The position numbers were made by a program, and so were the translations under genes. This document shows, one piece after another, positions 1-9,160 of a stretch of DNA of 64,000 nt (its first letter is position 1; each line of letters opens with the position of its first letter). The stretch comes from Paenibacillus lupini (GTDB taxonomy: Bacteria > Bacillota > Bacilli > Paenibacillales > Paenibacillaceae). The stretch is from contig NZ_JAASRW010000006.1 of the NCBI RefSeq assembly GCF_011761355.1, positions 533,371-597,370 of the forward strand, written 5' to 3'. Below the pieces are notes generated by a model. That model was not told the DNA's origin and did not search any database. It saw only the letters and a list, made by a program, of their open reading frames with translations.

Positions 1-1878
1 GTCCGAGCAGACAAACGATTTGCCGCGTTTGCCCTTCACTTCCATTAGCAGCTTCCCACATTCCGGACAACGGGAATGGGTCAGATTATGAGGCTTATAT
101 TCCTTCGTTTCATTTTTCACAGCGTTAACCCATTTATTGGCCTGCTCTCGAATACCCGCCATAAACTTAGCGGCATCCCCTTTGCCAAGTGCGATCCGTT
201 CAAGCTCCCGCTCCCATTCAGCCGTTAGATCTGGGCTGCGCAGCTCGTCCACAACGAGTTCAATTAACTGCTTGCCTTTACCTGCTGGAATGAGACGGTT
301 TTGCGTCCGCTCAATCGTCTCTGTAGACAGAAGCTTCTCAATAATATCTGCGCGAGTGGCCGGCGTGCCTAGTCCATGCTTCTCCATCTTCGAGAGCAAC
401 GATGCTTCGGTGTACCGGGCAGGAGGCATCGTGCGCAGCTCCTTCAAACGGCTCTGCTTGACTGGAACAGCTTGCCCCTGTACAAGCGCAGGCAGCAACT
501 GCTCTGGCGTTCTCTTGTCCTCACTGCGCTCATCCTCATCTTCATCATCCGATGCGAATCGAGAATCATTGCCTGCATAAAGCTCCTTCCAGCCGATGTC
601 CTTCTGGATCTTCCCTTTCGCATACAGCTTATCTGCACCAACGGTTAACGTTACACTTGTTTCATCGTATTTATACGGCGGGTAGAACAAGGAAATAAAT
701 CGCCGGACGATGAGATCGTAAAGCTTCCTCTCATCATTGCTTAATGCCGACAGATTCACATATTCATCTGTTGGAATAATGGCGTGATGGTCACTCACTT
801 TACTGTCATCAACAAACCGTTTCGTAACGGCCAGCTGTCCGCGCAGCAGCTTTCGGGCAAGAGGCGCATATGGTCCAACCGCAACGCTTTCAAGCCGTCC
901 TTTTAACGTTGGAACGATGTCGCTCGACAAATAACGAGAATCGGTACGTGGATAAGTCACGAGCTTATGCTGCTCGTACAGCTTCTGCAAGACATTTGAT
1001 GTCATTTTCGCCGAAAAACCAAGACGCTTATTCGCTTCCCGCTGCAGCTCGGTTAGATCAAATGCCTGCGGATGTGGCTCTAATTTCTCAACAGTACGCA
1101 GCTTGTCTACTTTCGCCTTCTGTACTTGCAGGCGTGCAACAATTGCATCCGCTTCCTCGCGGCTCCACAATCTGCCGTCATGGGAATCATTCTGACGCCA
1201 TGCTGCCTGGAAGTCTCCAAACTCAGCTGAGACTGTCCAGAAAGGCTGCGATTGGAACTGGTTAATCTCCTTCTCCCGATCCATCAGAGCGCCAAGCGTT
1301 GGCGTCTGAACACGTCCTGCAGCCAGCTGGGCATTATATTTCACGGTAAGTGCCCGTGTAACATTCAGACCAATCAGCCAATCCGCTTCCGCGCGGCACA
1401 CAGCCGAGGCATACAGGTTATTGTAGTGTTGGCCCGGCTTCAAGGCCTTGAAGCCGTCTTTAATGGCTTTGTCCGTCTGGGACGAGATCCAGAGCCGCTT
1501 AAATGGCTTGCGCCAATGAACAAGCTCCATAATCCATCTCGCAACAAGCTCCCCTTCCCGTCCAGCATCAGTAGCAATAATTAGCTCACCGATATCAGAA
1601 CGCTTGCAGAGCTGAGCAACCGCCTTATATTGATGCGATGTCTCACGCATCACCTTCAGGTTCATCTTATTTGGCAAGAGCGGCAAATCCTCGAGGTTCC
1701 ATGTCTTGTATTTCGGATCATAATCCTCCGGCTCTGCTAAGGTTACCAGATGTCCTAATGCCCAGGTCACCACATATGATGGACCTTCCATATAGCTTTT
1801 ATGTTTGCTGCTGCAGCCAAGAACACGTGCAATTTCCTTCGCTACGCTTGGCTTTTCTGCAAGCACTAATGATTTCAT
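1..1878 (-). CDS. topB: DNA topoisomerase III (3' end beyond window)
   Basis: Type IA topoisomerase that relaxes and decatenates DNA through a transient 5'-phosphotyrosine link. The 626 codons visible read without a stop to the left window edge, so the C-terminus is missing. The Toprim domain carries DAGREGE near residue 104 (metal-binding acidic residues), and the catalytic tyrosine is Tyr309 in YPRTDS. The last residues visible (CPEC, then a further Cys) look like the start of a four-Cys zinc finger of the kind found at topoisomerase C-termini. The ATG at 1878 is preceded by a purine-rich GAGAGAGGGATAAGG site. Transcribed away from the metallophosphoesterase gene at 2055. Confidence 0.95.
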   Translation of the reverse strand, partial: MKSLVLAEKPSVAKEIARVLGCSSKHKSYMEGPSYVVTWALGHLVTLAEPEDYDPKYKTWNLEDLPLLPNKMNLKVMRETSHQYKAVAQLCKRSDIGELIIATDAGREGELVARWIMELVHWRKPFKRLWISSQTDKAIKDGFKALKPGQHYNNLYASAVCRAEADWLIGLNVTRALTVKYNAQLAAGRVQTPTLGALMDREKEINQFQSQPFWTVSAEFGDFQAAWRQNDSHDGRLWSREEADAIVARLQVQKAKVDKLRTVEKLEPHPQAFDLTELQREANKRLGFSAKMTSNVLQKLYEQHKLVTYPRTDSRYLSSDIVPTLKGRLESVAVGPYAPLARKLLRGQLAVTKRFVDDSKVSDHHAIIPTDEYVNLSALSNDERKLYDLIVRRFISLFYPPYKYDETSVTLTVGADKLYAKGKIQKDIGWKELYAGNDSRFASDDEDEDERSEDKRTPEQLLPALVQGQAVPVKQSRLKELRTMPPARYTEASLLSKMEKHGLGTPATRADIIEKLLSTETIERTQNRLIPAGKGKQLIELVVDELRSPDLTAEWERELERIALGKGDAAKFMAGIREQANKWVNAVKNETKEYKPHNLTHSRCPECGKLLMEVKGKRGKSFVCSD

Positions 1879-1980
1879 TTCCTTATCCCTCTCTCCATTA
1901 CATCCCGTGTCAATAAACCAAAGTATACTAGAAAAACGATGGAGAGACCATTGCCCGCCGCTTACAGCGCCTTATTTTAC

Positions 1981-1994
1981 CCGGCAATTGCCGG
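1981..1994. promoter_or_regulatory. 14-bp perfect palindrome between topB and the phosphoesterase gene
   Basis: CCGGCAATTGCCGG is a perfect palindrome in the 176-bp divergent intergenic region. It lies just upstream of the AT-rich stretch TATGATATAG (1995-2004), which could serve as a -10 region for the + strand gene. A regulator site is an inference from symmetry and position only. A chance palindrome or a short cruciform is possible. Confidence 0.3.
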
Positions 1995-2054
1995 TATGAT
2001 ATAGTAGTTTCACAATCCATCATTTTAATGAATGATAACAAGGAGTGTGCCCTC

Positions 2055-3209
2055 GTGAAAGCTCGATTTATTCCTATTATTACTGTTGTCCTCCTCCTGC
2101 TCGTCCTCGTCAACTGGTATATTGGCTGGAACGGTTGGGAGTATCTGTCCACCATCACGGGACTGGATAACGCCCTGCCATTTGGCATCATTGTCGGCAT
2201 TATCTCCATCTCATATATTATCGGCAGGTTTGGACAGCACCTGTCATCACCTTTCCGTCAAATCGCTTATGGGTTTAAGTATATTGGCTCTTATTGGTTC
2301 GCCGTTATGCAGTACAGCTTATTGATTCTTCCTGTGGCTGATCTTATTATATGGCTGCTTACCTTAATATCTGTAGATTACGATACAGCCTTTGTAACCG
2401 TTGGAACGGCAGCCTTTGTCTTACTCGCAGCCATTCTGATCCGCGGCACTTGGAATGCCTGGACGCCGATCGTTCGCCCTTACCGCCTGACTATTCCTAA
2501 AAAAGCCGGTTCCTTTGATAAGCTTCGTATCGGTGTAGCCTCTGATATTCATCTTGGAACCGTAGTTGGCAATCGGCATTTGGAACGACTGGTTCGTCAT
2601 ATGGAAGAAATGAAGCCGGATCTCATTCTGCTGCCTGGAGATGTCATTGACGACAGTATTCATCCGTTCATCCATCGAAATATGGCCGCTACGATGGGCA
2701 AGCTGAAAGCCCCTCTTGGCATCTATGCCGTGCTTGGCAATCATGAATACATTGGAGGCCACATTAAACAGTTTGTCGCTGAGATGAACAGCATCGGCAT
2801 TCAAGTCCTCCAAGACGAAACGATTCTTATTCAAGACAGCTTCTACGTCATTGGACGGAAAGATTTATCGGCTAAACACAGCGATCCAGAAGGACGTTTG
2901 CCTATCAGGGAGCTGATTACAAACCTAGATACAGCTAAGCCACTTATCCTGATGGATCATCAGCCATCTGATCTGGAGCAAGCGTCGTTAAACGGGATCG
3001 ACCTTTCATTATCCGGTCATACCCACCGCGGGCAGATGGCTCCTAATCATCTTATTACACGCCGCATTTTTGAACTGGATTGGGGCTACAAGCTAAAAGG
3101 CAGCCTGCATGCGATTGTCTCTTCGGGCTTCGGCTTATGGGGACCACCAATCCGATTGGGAAGCCGTTCCGAGATTATTCAAATCGACCTTTTGTTCGAA
3201 ACCAAATAA
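2055..3209 (+). CDS. membrane-anchored metallophosphoesterase (YkuE/YaeI-like)
   Basis: Calcineurin-like phosphoesterase of 384 residues. The N-terminal 130 residues hold about four hydrophobic segments; the soluble catalytic domain follows, with the family's metal-binding motifs in order: DIH (D164, H166), GDVIDD, GNHE, then SGHTHRGQ. Members of this family with N-terminal membrane segments are usually annotated as metallophosphoesterases acting on phosphodiesters or lipid phosphates; the substrate here is unknown. The GTG at 2055 is chosen because AAGGAGTG lies 8 nt upstream; an in-frame ATG at 2028 would place that site inside the coding region. Followed 49 bp later by the coiled-coil gene on the same strand. 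Confidence 0.85.
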   Translation: MKARFIPIITVVLLLLVLVNWYIGWNGWEYLSTITGLDNALPFGIIVGIISISYIIGRFGQHLSSPFRQIAYGFKYIGSYWFAVMQYSLLILPVADLIIWLLTLISVDYDTAFVTVGTAAFVLLAAILIRGTWNAWTPIVRPYRLTIPKKAGSFDKLRIGVASDIHLGTVVGNRHLERLVRHMEEMKPDLILLPGDVIDDSIHPFIHRNMAATMGKLKAPLGIYAVLGNHEYIGGHIKQFVAEMNSIGIQVLQDETILIQDSFYVIGRKDLSAKHSDPEGRLPIRELITNLDTAKPLILMDHQPSDLEQASLNGIDLSLSGHTHRGQMAPNHLITRRIFELDWGYKLKGSLHAIVSSGFGLWGPPIRLGSRSEIIQIDLLFETK

Positions 3210-3258
3210 AGATCACTAGCGTATACAAGTGCATCTGATTAACCGCTAGGAGGTACGT

Positions 3259-4206
3259 ATGGCAGATTCCCTGTTCGACCGTTTAACCGATGCCAAGGAA
3301 CGTAAATATGAACTTGAGAAAGCGCAGCGCAGGCAGCAGCAATACCGTTCCAGATTAAATGAGCTGGAGCGGCAGATCATTCGGCTTGAGCTTGATCTTG
3401 AAACGGAGCAGGCTGATGTAGATAAGCTTACTCGGATGTCCTTGACGAACTTATTTCATACGATTCTACGCAGCAAAGACGAACAGCTCGAATTAGAGCG
3501 GCAGCAGGCGCTTGCAGCTGCCCTCAAGCTTCAGGAAGCACAGCAGGAACGCGATAAGCTGAAGGAAGAGATTTTTCAAGCCGGAGTTATCATTACAGAT
3601 AATATCCAAGCCGAGCAGGATTATAAGAAGCTGATGGATGAACAGGAACTTGCTCTGAAGAACCAGCCCGATACTGCTGCTGTGCTGACCGTTATGGAAA
3701 ATGAAATTGCGGATCAGACTGTTGTTGTACGAGAATTAAACGAAGCATTTACGGCGGGCAGGCGGGTACTTGCATCACTGGAGCCCGCCATCGAAAGTCT
3801 TGATAAAGCAATTAACTGGGGCAATTGGGATTTATGGGCCAATGGCGGCATGGTGAGCACTCACATTAAGCATGGTCATATCGATGATGCCAAGCAATCC
3901 ATTGCAACGGCCAACCATCACTTGAAATCCTTCAAGGATGAGCTGGCTGACTTGAAGCAAAACCTAAATATTCATATAGATATCAGCAGCCTGCTGAAGT
4001 TCGGAGATTATTGGTTCGACGGCCTCATAACCGATTGGATCGTCCAGAAACGAATTAATGAAGCGCAAGACAGAACCAGTGAAGCGACTCGTCAAGTAAG
4101 GACTGTCGTGAAGACATTGCAGGCGGAATATACATCAGCAGAATCAATCCTAAATGGTATGAAGACCAAACGTACCGCATGGCTTGAACAACAGCAAACG
4201 ATATAA
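3259..4206 (+). CDS. coiled-coil protein of unknown function
   Basis: A 315-residue protein I do not recognise. Residues 10-110 are rich in Glu, Lys, Gln, Arg and Leu in a heptad-like pattern, as expected for a long coiled coil, and a second helical region follows at 150-315. No signal peptide, membrane segment or catalytic motif is visible. It starts at ATG after AGGAGG. It lies 49 bp after the phosphoesterase and may share its transcript, ending at the hairpin at 4217. A structural or scaffolding role is only a guess from composition. Confidence 0.7.
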   Translation: MADSLFDRLTDAKERKYELEKAQRRQQQYRSRLNELERQIIRLELDLETEQADVDKLTRMSLTNLFHTILRSKDEQLELERQQALAAALKLQEAQQERDKLKEEIFQAGVIITDNIQAEQDYKKLMDEQELALKNQPDTAAVLTVMENEIADQTVVVRELNEAFTAGRRVLASLEPAIESLDKAINWGNWDLWANGGMVSTHIKHGHIDDAKQSIATANHHLKSFKDELADLKQNLNIHIDISSLLKFGDYWFDGLITDWIVQKRINEAQDRTSEATRQVRTVVKTLQAEYTSAESILNGMKTKRTAWLEQQQTI

Positions 4207-4216
4207 TAACAGCAAA

Positions 4217-4243
4217 ACAGCCAGCGCATTAAGCGCTGGCTGT
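4217..4243. terminator. bidirectional terminator containing the bceB stop
   Basis: The 11-bp inverted repeat ACAGCCAGCGC / GCGCTGGCTGT separates two convergent genes. The bceB-like gene's TAA stop (4229-4231) lies in or next to the loop, so terminator and coding end overlap. Confidence 0.75.
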
Positions 4244-6157
4244 TCCTCTATTTAATCCTTTGGAATAACTCATGCTGGCGAGCAGGAAGTAGATCGTCTG
4301 CATCACCACGAAGATCCCGATGATGACCAGGGAATACAGCCATACACTTGAACCCATCAGTCCATCCAACGCCTTCATAGCAAATAATGCATGGATGGTT
4401 CCGATAAGACAAGGAAGGTAGAAGATAATAGCGATCTGTGTCACTGTTATTTTCCGTATCTCCTGTCTTGTCATTCCGATTCGTTTCAAAGCGTTAAACT
4501 GCGCTTGATCCTCCTGTAATTCCGTGAACATCTTAAAGTAAATCAAACTGCCTGATGCAATGAAGAACAGCAAACTGATAAACAAGCCGATAAACAGCGT
4601 CAGTGAGCTTGTATCTTTCATATTCGCATAGTTATTAGGTCGGGACCGATCGATTTGATCGATAAAATCATCAGATACTTTAAGCTTATCAAGCGCTGAA
4701 CCTGCATGTTCCCAATTTTTCAACTCATAACCGTACCATACGAGCTGATCTGCTTCCGGTACACCAGCGGTAATCCGATCATAATCAGCATCCCCCATAA
4801 TGACCGTCATATAATTCAATTTGGTCTGGTTCATAATACTTTCCGAAGGTTCAGCAGCTGCAGCATAATCAATGGGCTGCCCCTGAACGCTGCCCGTTAT
4901 CCTCTCTATTGGCGGCGAAAAAGAACCTGGCATAGCTGCTGTCCCCGGCTTCAAATGAAGCTGCTTTTTCCCTTTATCCTTCGCCAAACGGTTATAGTCA
5001 GACTCAGAAATAATCATTGTCGCAGGATTATACTCCATATCATTACCGTTACTGCGGGTCAGTTTAATATTAGTTGCCGCGATACCGGTGACAATCTTCT
5101 CATCCGTAACCGGGAAACCCTCGGCACGCAGCTGCTCTTTCATCGCATCCAAATCAATAACGTCATGACTATGAATTCCTTTCTCCATCACAGCTACTGT
5201 GTAGGGATAGAAATCATAAATCTGCTGTTTGGAGCTGATCTGCAACAAATAAAATGTACCTGATGCTGTTAAGATAACAGCGCTCATAATCGACACCATA
5301 AACAAGATCCGTGCATTATCCTTTAGCTTGTACCCAAGCTGAGCAAGCACGATCATATTCGTCCGATTGTAGAAGAAGGAATGCCGTTTCTGTAAAAAAC
5401 GGATAAGCAGCACACTGAACTGCGTAAACAGAAAGTAACTTCCAATTGTAACTGTAACGAGAATGAGCAGTGCCATATAGAAGAAGTTAAACGGATCTAA
5501 CATAAGCGCCATCGTATAGCCCGAGCCAAGCGACACAAGTGCCAGTGCTACAAGCCATGGGGAAAAGATAAGCTGGCCCTTAGGCTTACGGCCTGCCTTA
5601 AACAGGTCGATCAGCTCTGATCTGCCAATTCGCAGCGACGTAAGTATGGCAATTGCCACGAATAAGATAAAGAAACCAAAGCCCGTAATTCCAATTGCCT
5701 TCAGTGGTACGGCAAACGGTATAGGATCCGTTACTTTCAGGAAGACCGACAGCGCCATAAAGAACAACTTACTAAACAACATGCCGAGCCCGATGCCTGC
5801 ACCAATCGACAAAAGAGCAATAGCGATGCTTTCATAAATAACCAGCTTGCGAAGCTGAGCTTTTGTCATACCGAATAACGACAACAGGCCAAACTCTTGC
5901 TTACGCGTTTTCAGAAAGGCCGAATTGGAATAGAGGACAAACAGGAATGAGAAGATACCAATAATGTAAAGACAGAACATCATCCCTCTTCTTATTTTCG
6001 AAGCCTGCAAAATATGTCCGCTAACGACATCCGGGTGATAAATAAATGCCGAATACATATAGAAGATGAGTACAGAGAAGACACAGCTTAGGAAAAAGGC
6101 GCTGTAGGAACGCCAATTCCCCTTCATGTTGCTAAGCGCGAGCGAACGGAACGTCAT
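4229..6157 (-). CDS. BceB-type ABC transporter permease (FtsX-like)
   Basis: A 642-residue permease with the BceB layout: a first membrane segment, a block of three, further segments to about residue 300, a large extracytoplasmic domain at about residues 310-515, and three C-terminal segments. BceB-type permeases bind cell-wall-active peptide antibiotics (bacitracin, lantibiotics, defensins) through the large domain and signal to a BceS-type kinase. The ATG at 6157 is chosen because GGGAGG lies 8 nt upstream; an upstream in-frame ATG at 6178 lacks a site. It overlaps the ATPase gene by 26 bp, so the two are translationally coupled. The specific drug cannot be read from sequence. Confidence 0.88.
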   Translation of the reverse strand: MTFRSLALSNMKGNWRSYSAFFLSCVFSVLIFYMYSAFIYHPDVVSGHILQASKIRRGMMFCLYIIGIFSFLFVLYSNSAFLKTRKQEFGLLSLFGMTKAQLRKLVIYESIAIALLSIGAGIGLGMLFSKLFFMALSVFLKVTDPIPFAVPLKAIGITGFGFFILFVAIAILTSLRIGRSELIDLFKAGRKPKGQLIFSPWLVALALVSLGSGYTMALMLDPFNFFYMALLILVTVTIGSYFLFTQFSVLLIRFLQKRHSFFYNRTNMIVLAQLGYKLKDNARILFMVSIMSAVILTASGTFYLLQISSKQQIYDFYPYTVAVMEKGIHSHDVIDLDAMKEQLRAEGFPVTDEKIVTGIAATNIKLTRSNGNDMEYNPATMIISESDYNRLAKDKGKKQLHLKPGTAAMPGSFSPPIERITGSVQGQPIDYAAAAEPSESIMNQTKLNYMTVIMGDADYDRITAGVPEADQLVWYGYELKNWEHAGSALDKLKVSDDFIDQIDRSRPNNYANMKDTSSLTLFIGLFISLLFFIASGSLIYFKMFTELQEDQAQFNALKRIGMTRQEIRKITVTQIAIIFYLPCLIGTIHALFAMKALDGLMGSSVWLYSLVIIGIFVVMQTIYFLLASMSYSKGLNRGTASA

Positions 6158-6908
6158 CGAAATTACCTCCCAGTACACTCAAAGCATCAAGAATCTGTTG
6201 GAAAAAGGCTTGACGGTTTGTACCTCTGCGAATTTCGGAGAACAGCTTGCCGTCCTTAATGAAGACAATCCGCTCGCAATAGCTTGCGGAGAACGGATCA
6301 TGCGTTACCATAAGAACCGTTGCGCCTAGTCTCTCATTCATATCCTTCAGTGCATCCATAACATCCTTTGCTGCTTTCGAATCCAGGTTACCTGTCAGTT
6401 CGTCTGCCAATACTAGTGCAGGCTGATGAATGATTGCCCGGGCAATAGCAGCACGCTGCTTCTGTCCGCCCGATACTTCATAAGTCCGCTTATCCAGTAT
6501 GCTGTCAATGTTCAGCATGATCGCAAGCGGCTTCAGCTTTTCCTCGATTTTTCGAGGTGACACACCTTCCAGTACTAATGGTAAAATAATATTTTCTTTA
6601 ATAGTCATCGTATCAAGAAGGTTGAAATCTTGAAACACGAATCCAAGCTCTCTACGCCGGAAAAGAGCCAGCTTCTTGTCGCTCAGCTTGGCAGGCTGTA
6701 CCCCGTTAATCTCAAGCTCACCTGATGTCGGTCGATCAATCGTTGCCAGCAAATTCAGAAGTGTGGTCTTGCCGCTGCCGGAAGGTCCCATTACCCCAAC
6801 AAATTCTCCCGCTTTTATATTCAGATCAATATCCTCAAGCGCCCGGTAGGACAGATTCCCCTTTGAATGATAGATCTTTCCAATCCCTTTTGTTTGCAAT
6901 ACGCTCAT
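6132..6908 (-). CDS. BceA-type ABC transporter ATP-binding protein
   Basis: A 258-residue ATPase. Walker A is GPSGSGKTT, the signature is VSGGQKQR, Walker B is ALVLADE, and a switch histidine follows in MVTHD. The segment after Walker B reads ADELTGNLD, where this LolD/MacB/BceA group nearly always has ADEPTGNLD: a Leu replaces the Pro. It pairs with the permease at 4229-6157 as a BceAB exporter or sensor. The ATG at 6908 follows AGGAGG; the in-frame extension to 6947 has no ribosome site. Confidence 0.92.
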   Translation of the reverse strand: MSVLQTKGIGKIYHSKGNLSYRALEDIDLNIKAGEFVGVMGPSGSGKTTLLNLLATIDRPTSGELEINGVQPAKLSDKKLALFRRRELGFVFQDFNLLDTMTIKENIILPLVLEGVSPRKIEEKLKPLAIMLNIDSILDKRTYEVSGGQKQRAAIARAIIHQPALVLADELTGNLDSKAAKDVMDALKDMNERLGATVLMVTHDPFSASYCERIVFIKDGKLFSEIRRGTNRQAFFQQILDALSVLGGNFDDVPFARA

Positions 6909-6965
6909 TGTAATAATCCTCCTCAAATGAATTGCCTCACAAAGCATCTACCTTTTGTGGTGATT

Positions 6966-6982
6966 CATGCTTCGAAAGCATG
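6966..6982. promoter_or_regulatory. inverted repeat in bceA leader
   Basis: CATGCTT-CGA-AAGCATG is a perfect 7-3-7 inverted repeat. It lies 58 bp before the bceA start codon and downstream of the candidate -10 at 7026-7031, so it would be in the mRNA leader. It may be a small hairpin or a protein site. No T-run follows, so it is not a plain terminator. Confidence 0.4.
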
Positions 6983-7025
6983 GGCTCAAAACCCGTAAAT
7001 GTTCGATTTATTTGATTATGGACTC

Positions 7026-7031
7026 AGTATA
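7026..7031 (-). promoter_or_regulatory. candidate -10 of the bceAB promoter, weak -35
   Basis: The minus strand reads TATACT here, but 17 bp upstream there is no recognisable -35 (GGGTAC region). That is what an activator-dependent promoter driven by a BceR-type regulator looks like. Inference from motif and context only. Confidence 0.35.
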
Positions 7032-7112
7032 GCGCCCAAACCGGCTATGTACCCATCGATTTACCTTTCAATTGAAGGCTTCAAACCTTACGATTTTGTC
7101 ATGTTTCGTCAT

Positions 7113-8174
7113 TTAATGAATCCGGTGGATACCTTCCGGACGGAAAATAACCATCGCCGTTGTACCCGCTCCGACCTCTGAGTCAACAATCAGCTCATGG
7201 CCAAGGAGGCCGCATACCTGCTTCGTCAAATATAAGCCCATACCTGTTGATTCTTCGATGGCCCGTCCATTCTCCCCCGTAAAGAAAGGATCAAAGATGC
7301 GTGGCAAATCATGAGCCGCTATTCCAATTCCTTCATCTATAACAGACAGCTTAGTGGCCTTATCATCCAATGTCGGCTCGATCCGGATGATCAACTTTTT
7401 CGAGCCTTGCTTTCTCTTTGAATATTTGATTGCATTGCCGATTAGTTGATTCAAGATAAAAGTCAGCCATTTCTCATCCGTCTCAACCATAGCTTCCCCC
7501 TCAATCCGAGGAAAGATGGCATGTCTAATACATAGCTGCTTATGTGCATTAATAACGCTTCGCGCCGCTTCATGCAGCGGGATCAAACGGAGATGCAAAT
7601 CAAATTCGATCTTATCGAGCCTTGCCGTATGCAGCATCATATCAAGCCCTCTTGTCATTCTCCCTGTTTCCTCACGAATGCTTTGAAACCGCTCTACATC
7701 TGTGTCTTCCTTATTGCGCTCCTGCAGCGTTTCCTGCACCAGCAGGTCAATAACCGAAACCGGTGTCTTCATATGATGTACCCACTGCAGGACAAAATGA
7801 TTATGCTGCTCCTGCTGCCTTCGGTAATGACTGAGTTCCGTCAAATAAGCACCATATTGCGCCTCAAGCAGCCGCTGAACTGCGAGCTGTTCCCTCGTCA
7901 CTCCTGCTTTTACAACCATGGAGGCCTTGAGCTCTGTTGATCGGTCAATCGCATCATGCAGTTGTTTATAATAGGTACGCTGCCTCAAAAAGTCGATCGT
8001 TAAGCCTACAATCAGCAAGAAGACGGCCAGTTCGGCAAAATAATAGACCAAACCGGAATCCGCCTTGTCTTCATACCGCAATTTATCAAGAAGGAACATC
8101 GCACAACCAAGACTTGTCCCTAATAAATAAGTAACAATTAATACTTTTCGATCCCAAAGGTAAGATCGGATCAT
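7113..8174 (-). CDS. BceS-type intramembrane-sensing histidine kinase
   Basis: A 353-residue kinase with two membrane helices at about residues 10-28 and 40-60 and almost no extracellular loop, the hallmark of intramembrane-sensing kinases that read out transporter activity. The H-box is WVHHMKTPVSV (His near 137); the ATPase domain has NQLIGNAIKYS and the glycine boxes DEGIGI and GMGLYL. It overlaps the response regulator gene by 4 bp (ATGA) and lies next to the BceAB genes, making a complete resistance module. Confidence 0.92.
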   Translation of the reverse strand: MIRSYLWDRKVLIVTYLLGTSLGCAMFLLDKLRYEDKADSGLVYYFAELAVFLLIVGLTIDFLRQRTYYKQLHDAIDRSTELKASMVVKAGVTREQLAVQRLLEAQYGAYLTELSHYRRQQEQHNHFVLQWVHHMKTPVSVIDLLVQETLQERNKEDTDVERFQSIREETGRMTRGLDMMLHTARLDKIEFDLHLRLIPLHEAARSVINAHKQLCIRHAIFPRIEGEAMVETDEKWLTFILNQLIGNAIKYSKRKQGSKKLIIRIEPTLDDKATKLSVIDEGIGIAAHDLPRIFDPFFTGENGRAIEESTGMGLYLTKQVCGLLGHELIVDSEVGAGTTAMVIFRPEGIHRIH

Positions 8175-8890
8175 ACCCTTGCCTCCCGAAGTGCTTCCCC
8201 ATTCAGCCGATAGCCTTGTCCACGGACAGTCTCTATCGCTTTCATAATTCCGATCTCCTCCAGCTTCTTGCGAAGTCTTGTTACGTTAACGGTTAACGTA
8301 TTGTCATCCACAAACTGAACATCATCCCATAACGCTTCAAGCAGATGCTCCCTCGTCACAATCTCATCCGGTCTTTTCATAAATGCTTCAGCCAGCAGAC
8401 GTTCGTTCTTCGTGAGTTCCGTACGAAGTCCACCCCATTCGAGCTCATTACGGCTTAAATTCAAGCGAAGGCTGTACAAGTCCAGCTCCCCGCCACTCAC
8501 CGAAGAAGCAGTTGCTGCCGCATATTCTCCATAGGCACGACGAAGTGCTCCTTTCACCTTTGCAAGAAGCAAATCCAAATGAATTGGCTTCGGCAGATAA
8601 TCATCTCCACCATTTTCGATGGCCATTACCTGATCCATTTCCCCTTCTCGGGCTGAGATGAATAGAATCGGAACATTAGATCTTGTCCGAATTTGTCTGC
8701 ACCAATAAAAGCCGTCAAAATACGGCAAATTGATATCGAGCAAAACAAGATGGGGCTCATGGGCAGTAAACTCCCCCAGTAAATCTTTAAAGTTAACAGC
8801 TCTAGCTGCCTCAAACCCGTACTTTTCCATCGTAGATTTGAGAATCATGCCGATTTTGTCGTCATCCTCGATAATAAATATCCGATACAT
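8171..8890 (-). CDS. BceR-type response regulator (OmpR family)
   Basis: A 239-residue regulator. The receiver domain (1-115) has the acidic pair EDDDK near residues 8-10, the phospho-acceptor Asp in LLDINLP (about 53) and Lys in PKPI. The winged-helix DNA-binding domain occupies about 130-230 and ends with VRGQGYRL. It starts at ATG after GAGGAGG. It would activate the bceAB promoter region at about 7030 when phosphorylated by the kinase encoded by the overlapping downstream gene. Confidence 0.93.
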   Translation of the reverse strand: MYRIFIIEDDDKIGMILKSTMEKYGFEAARAVNFKDLLGEFTAHEPHLVLLDINLPYFDGFYWCRQIRTRSNVPILFISAREGEMDQVMAIENGGDDYLPKPIHLDLLLAKVKGALRRAYGEYAAATASSVSGGELDLYSLRLNLSRNELEWGGLRTELTKNERLLAEAFMKRPDEIVTREHLLEALWDDVQFVDDNTLTVNVTRLRKKLEEIGIMKAIETVRGQGYRLNGEALREARV

Positions 8891-8968
8891 CTATTAATCC
8901 TCCTCTAATACGTAAGGCACTTCCCACACTGGATACATCTAGTCAATTTAGGATAGCAATTATGCCTA

Positions 8969-9020
8969 TTTCAATCAACTTAACAAAATCATTACAATTT
9001 CTAAATAATGGGATAATAAT
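8969..9020 (+). promoter_or_regulatory. Pho box and promoter of the pst operon
   Basis: Three hexamers spaced every 11 bp match the TT(A/T/C)ACA-like PhoP half-site: TTTCAA (8969), TTAACA (8980) and ATTACA (8991), each separated by 5 bp, with a weaker fourth, TAAATA, at 9002. GATAAT/TAATAAT at 9012-9020 follows as the -10 region. This is the direct-repeat layout bound by phosphorylated PhoP in Bacillus. The position 140-190 bp before the stalk-protein gene, and upstream of pstS, fits induction on phosphate starvation. Confidence 0.72.
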
Positions 9021-9160
9021 CCGCTGTTACACTAACTTAGGAAATCGAAATAGTTCCGACGCGGCTTGCGGTGGAAAAATCAAGGGCCTATCATACATAC
9101 CGACTAAGGGCCGTCGGACCTATGAACTTATTCGAAAATAAGAAAGGTGACGAACAACAA

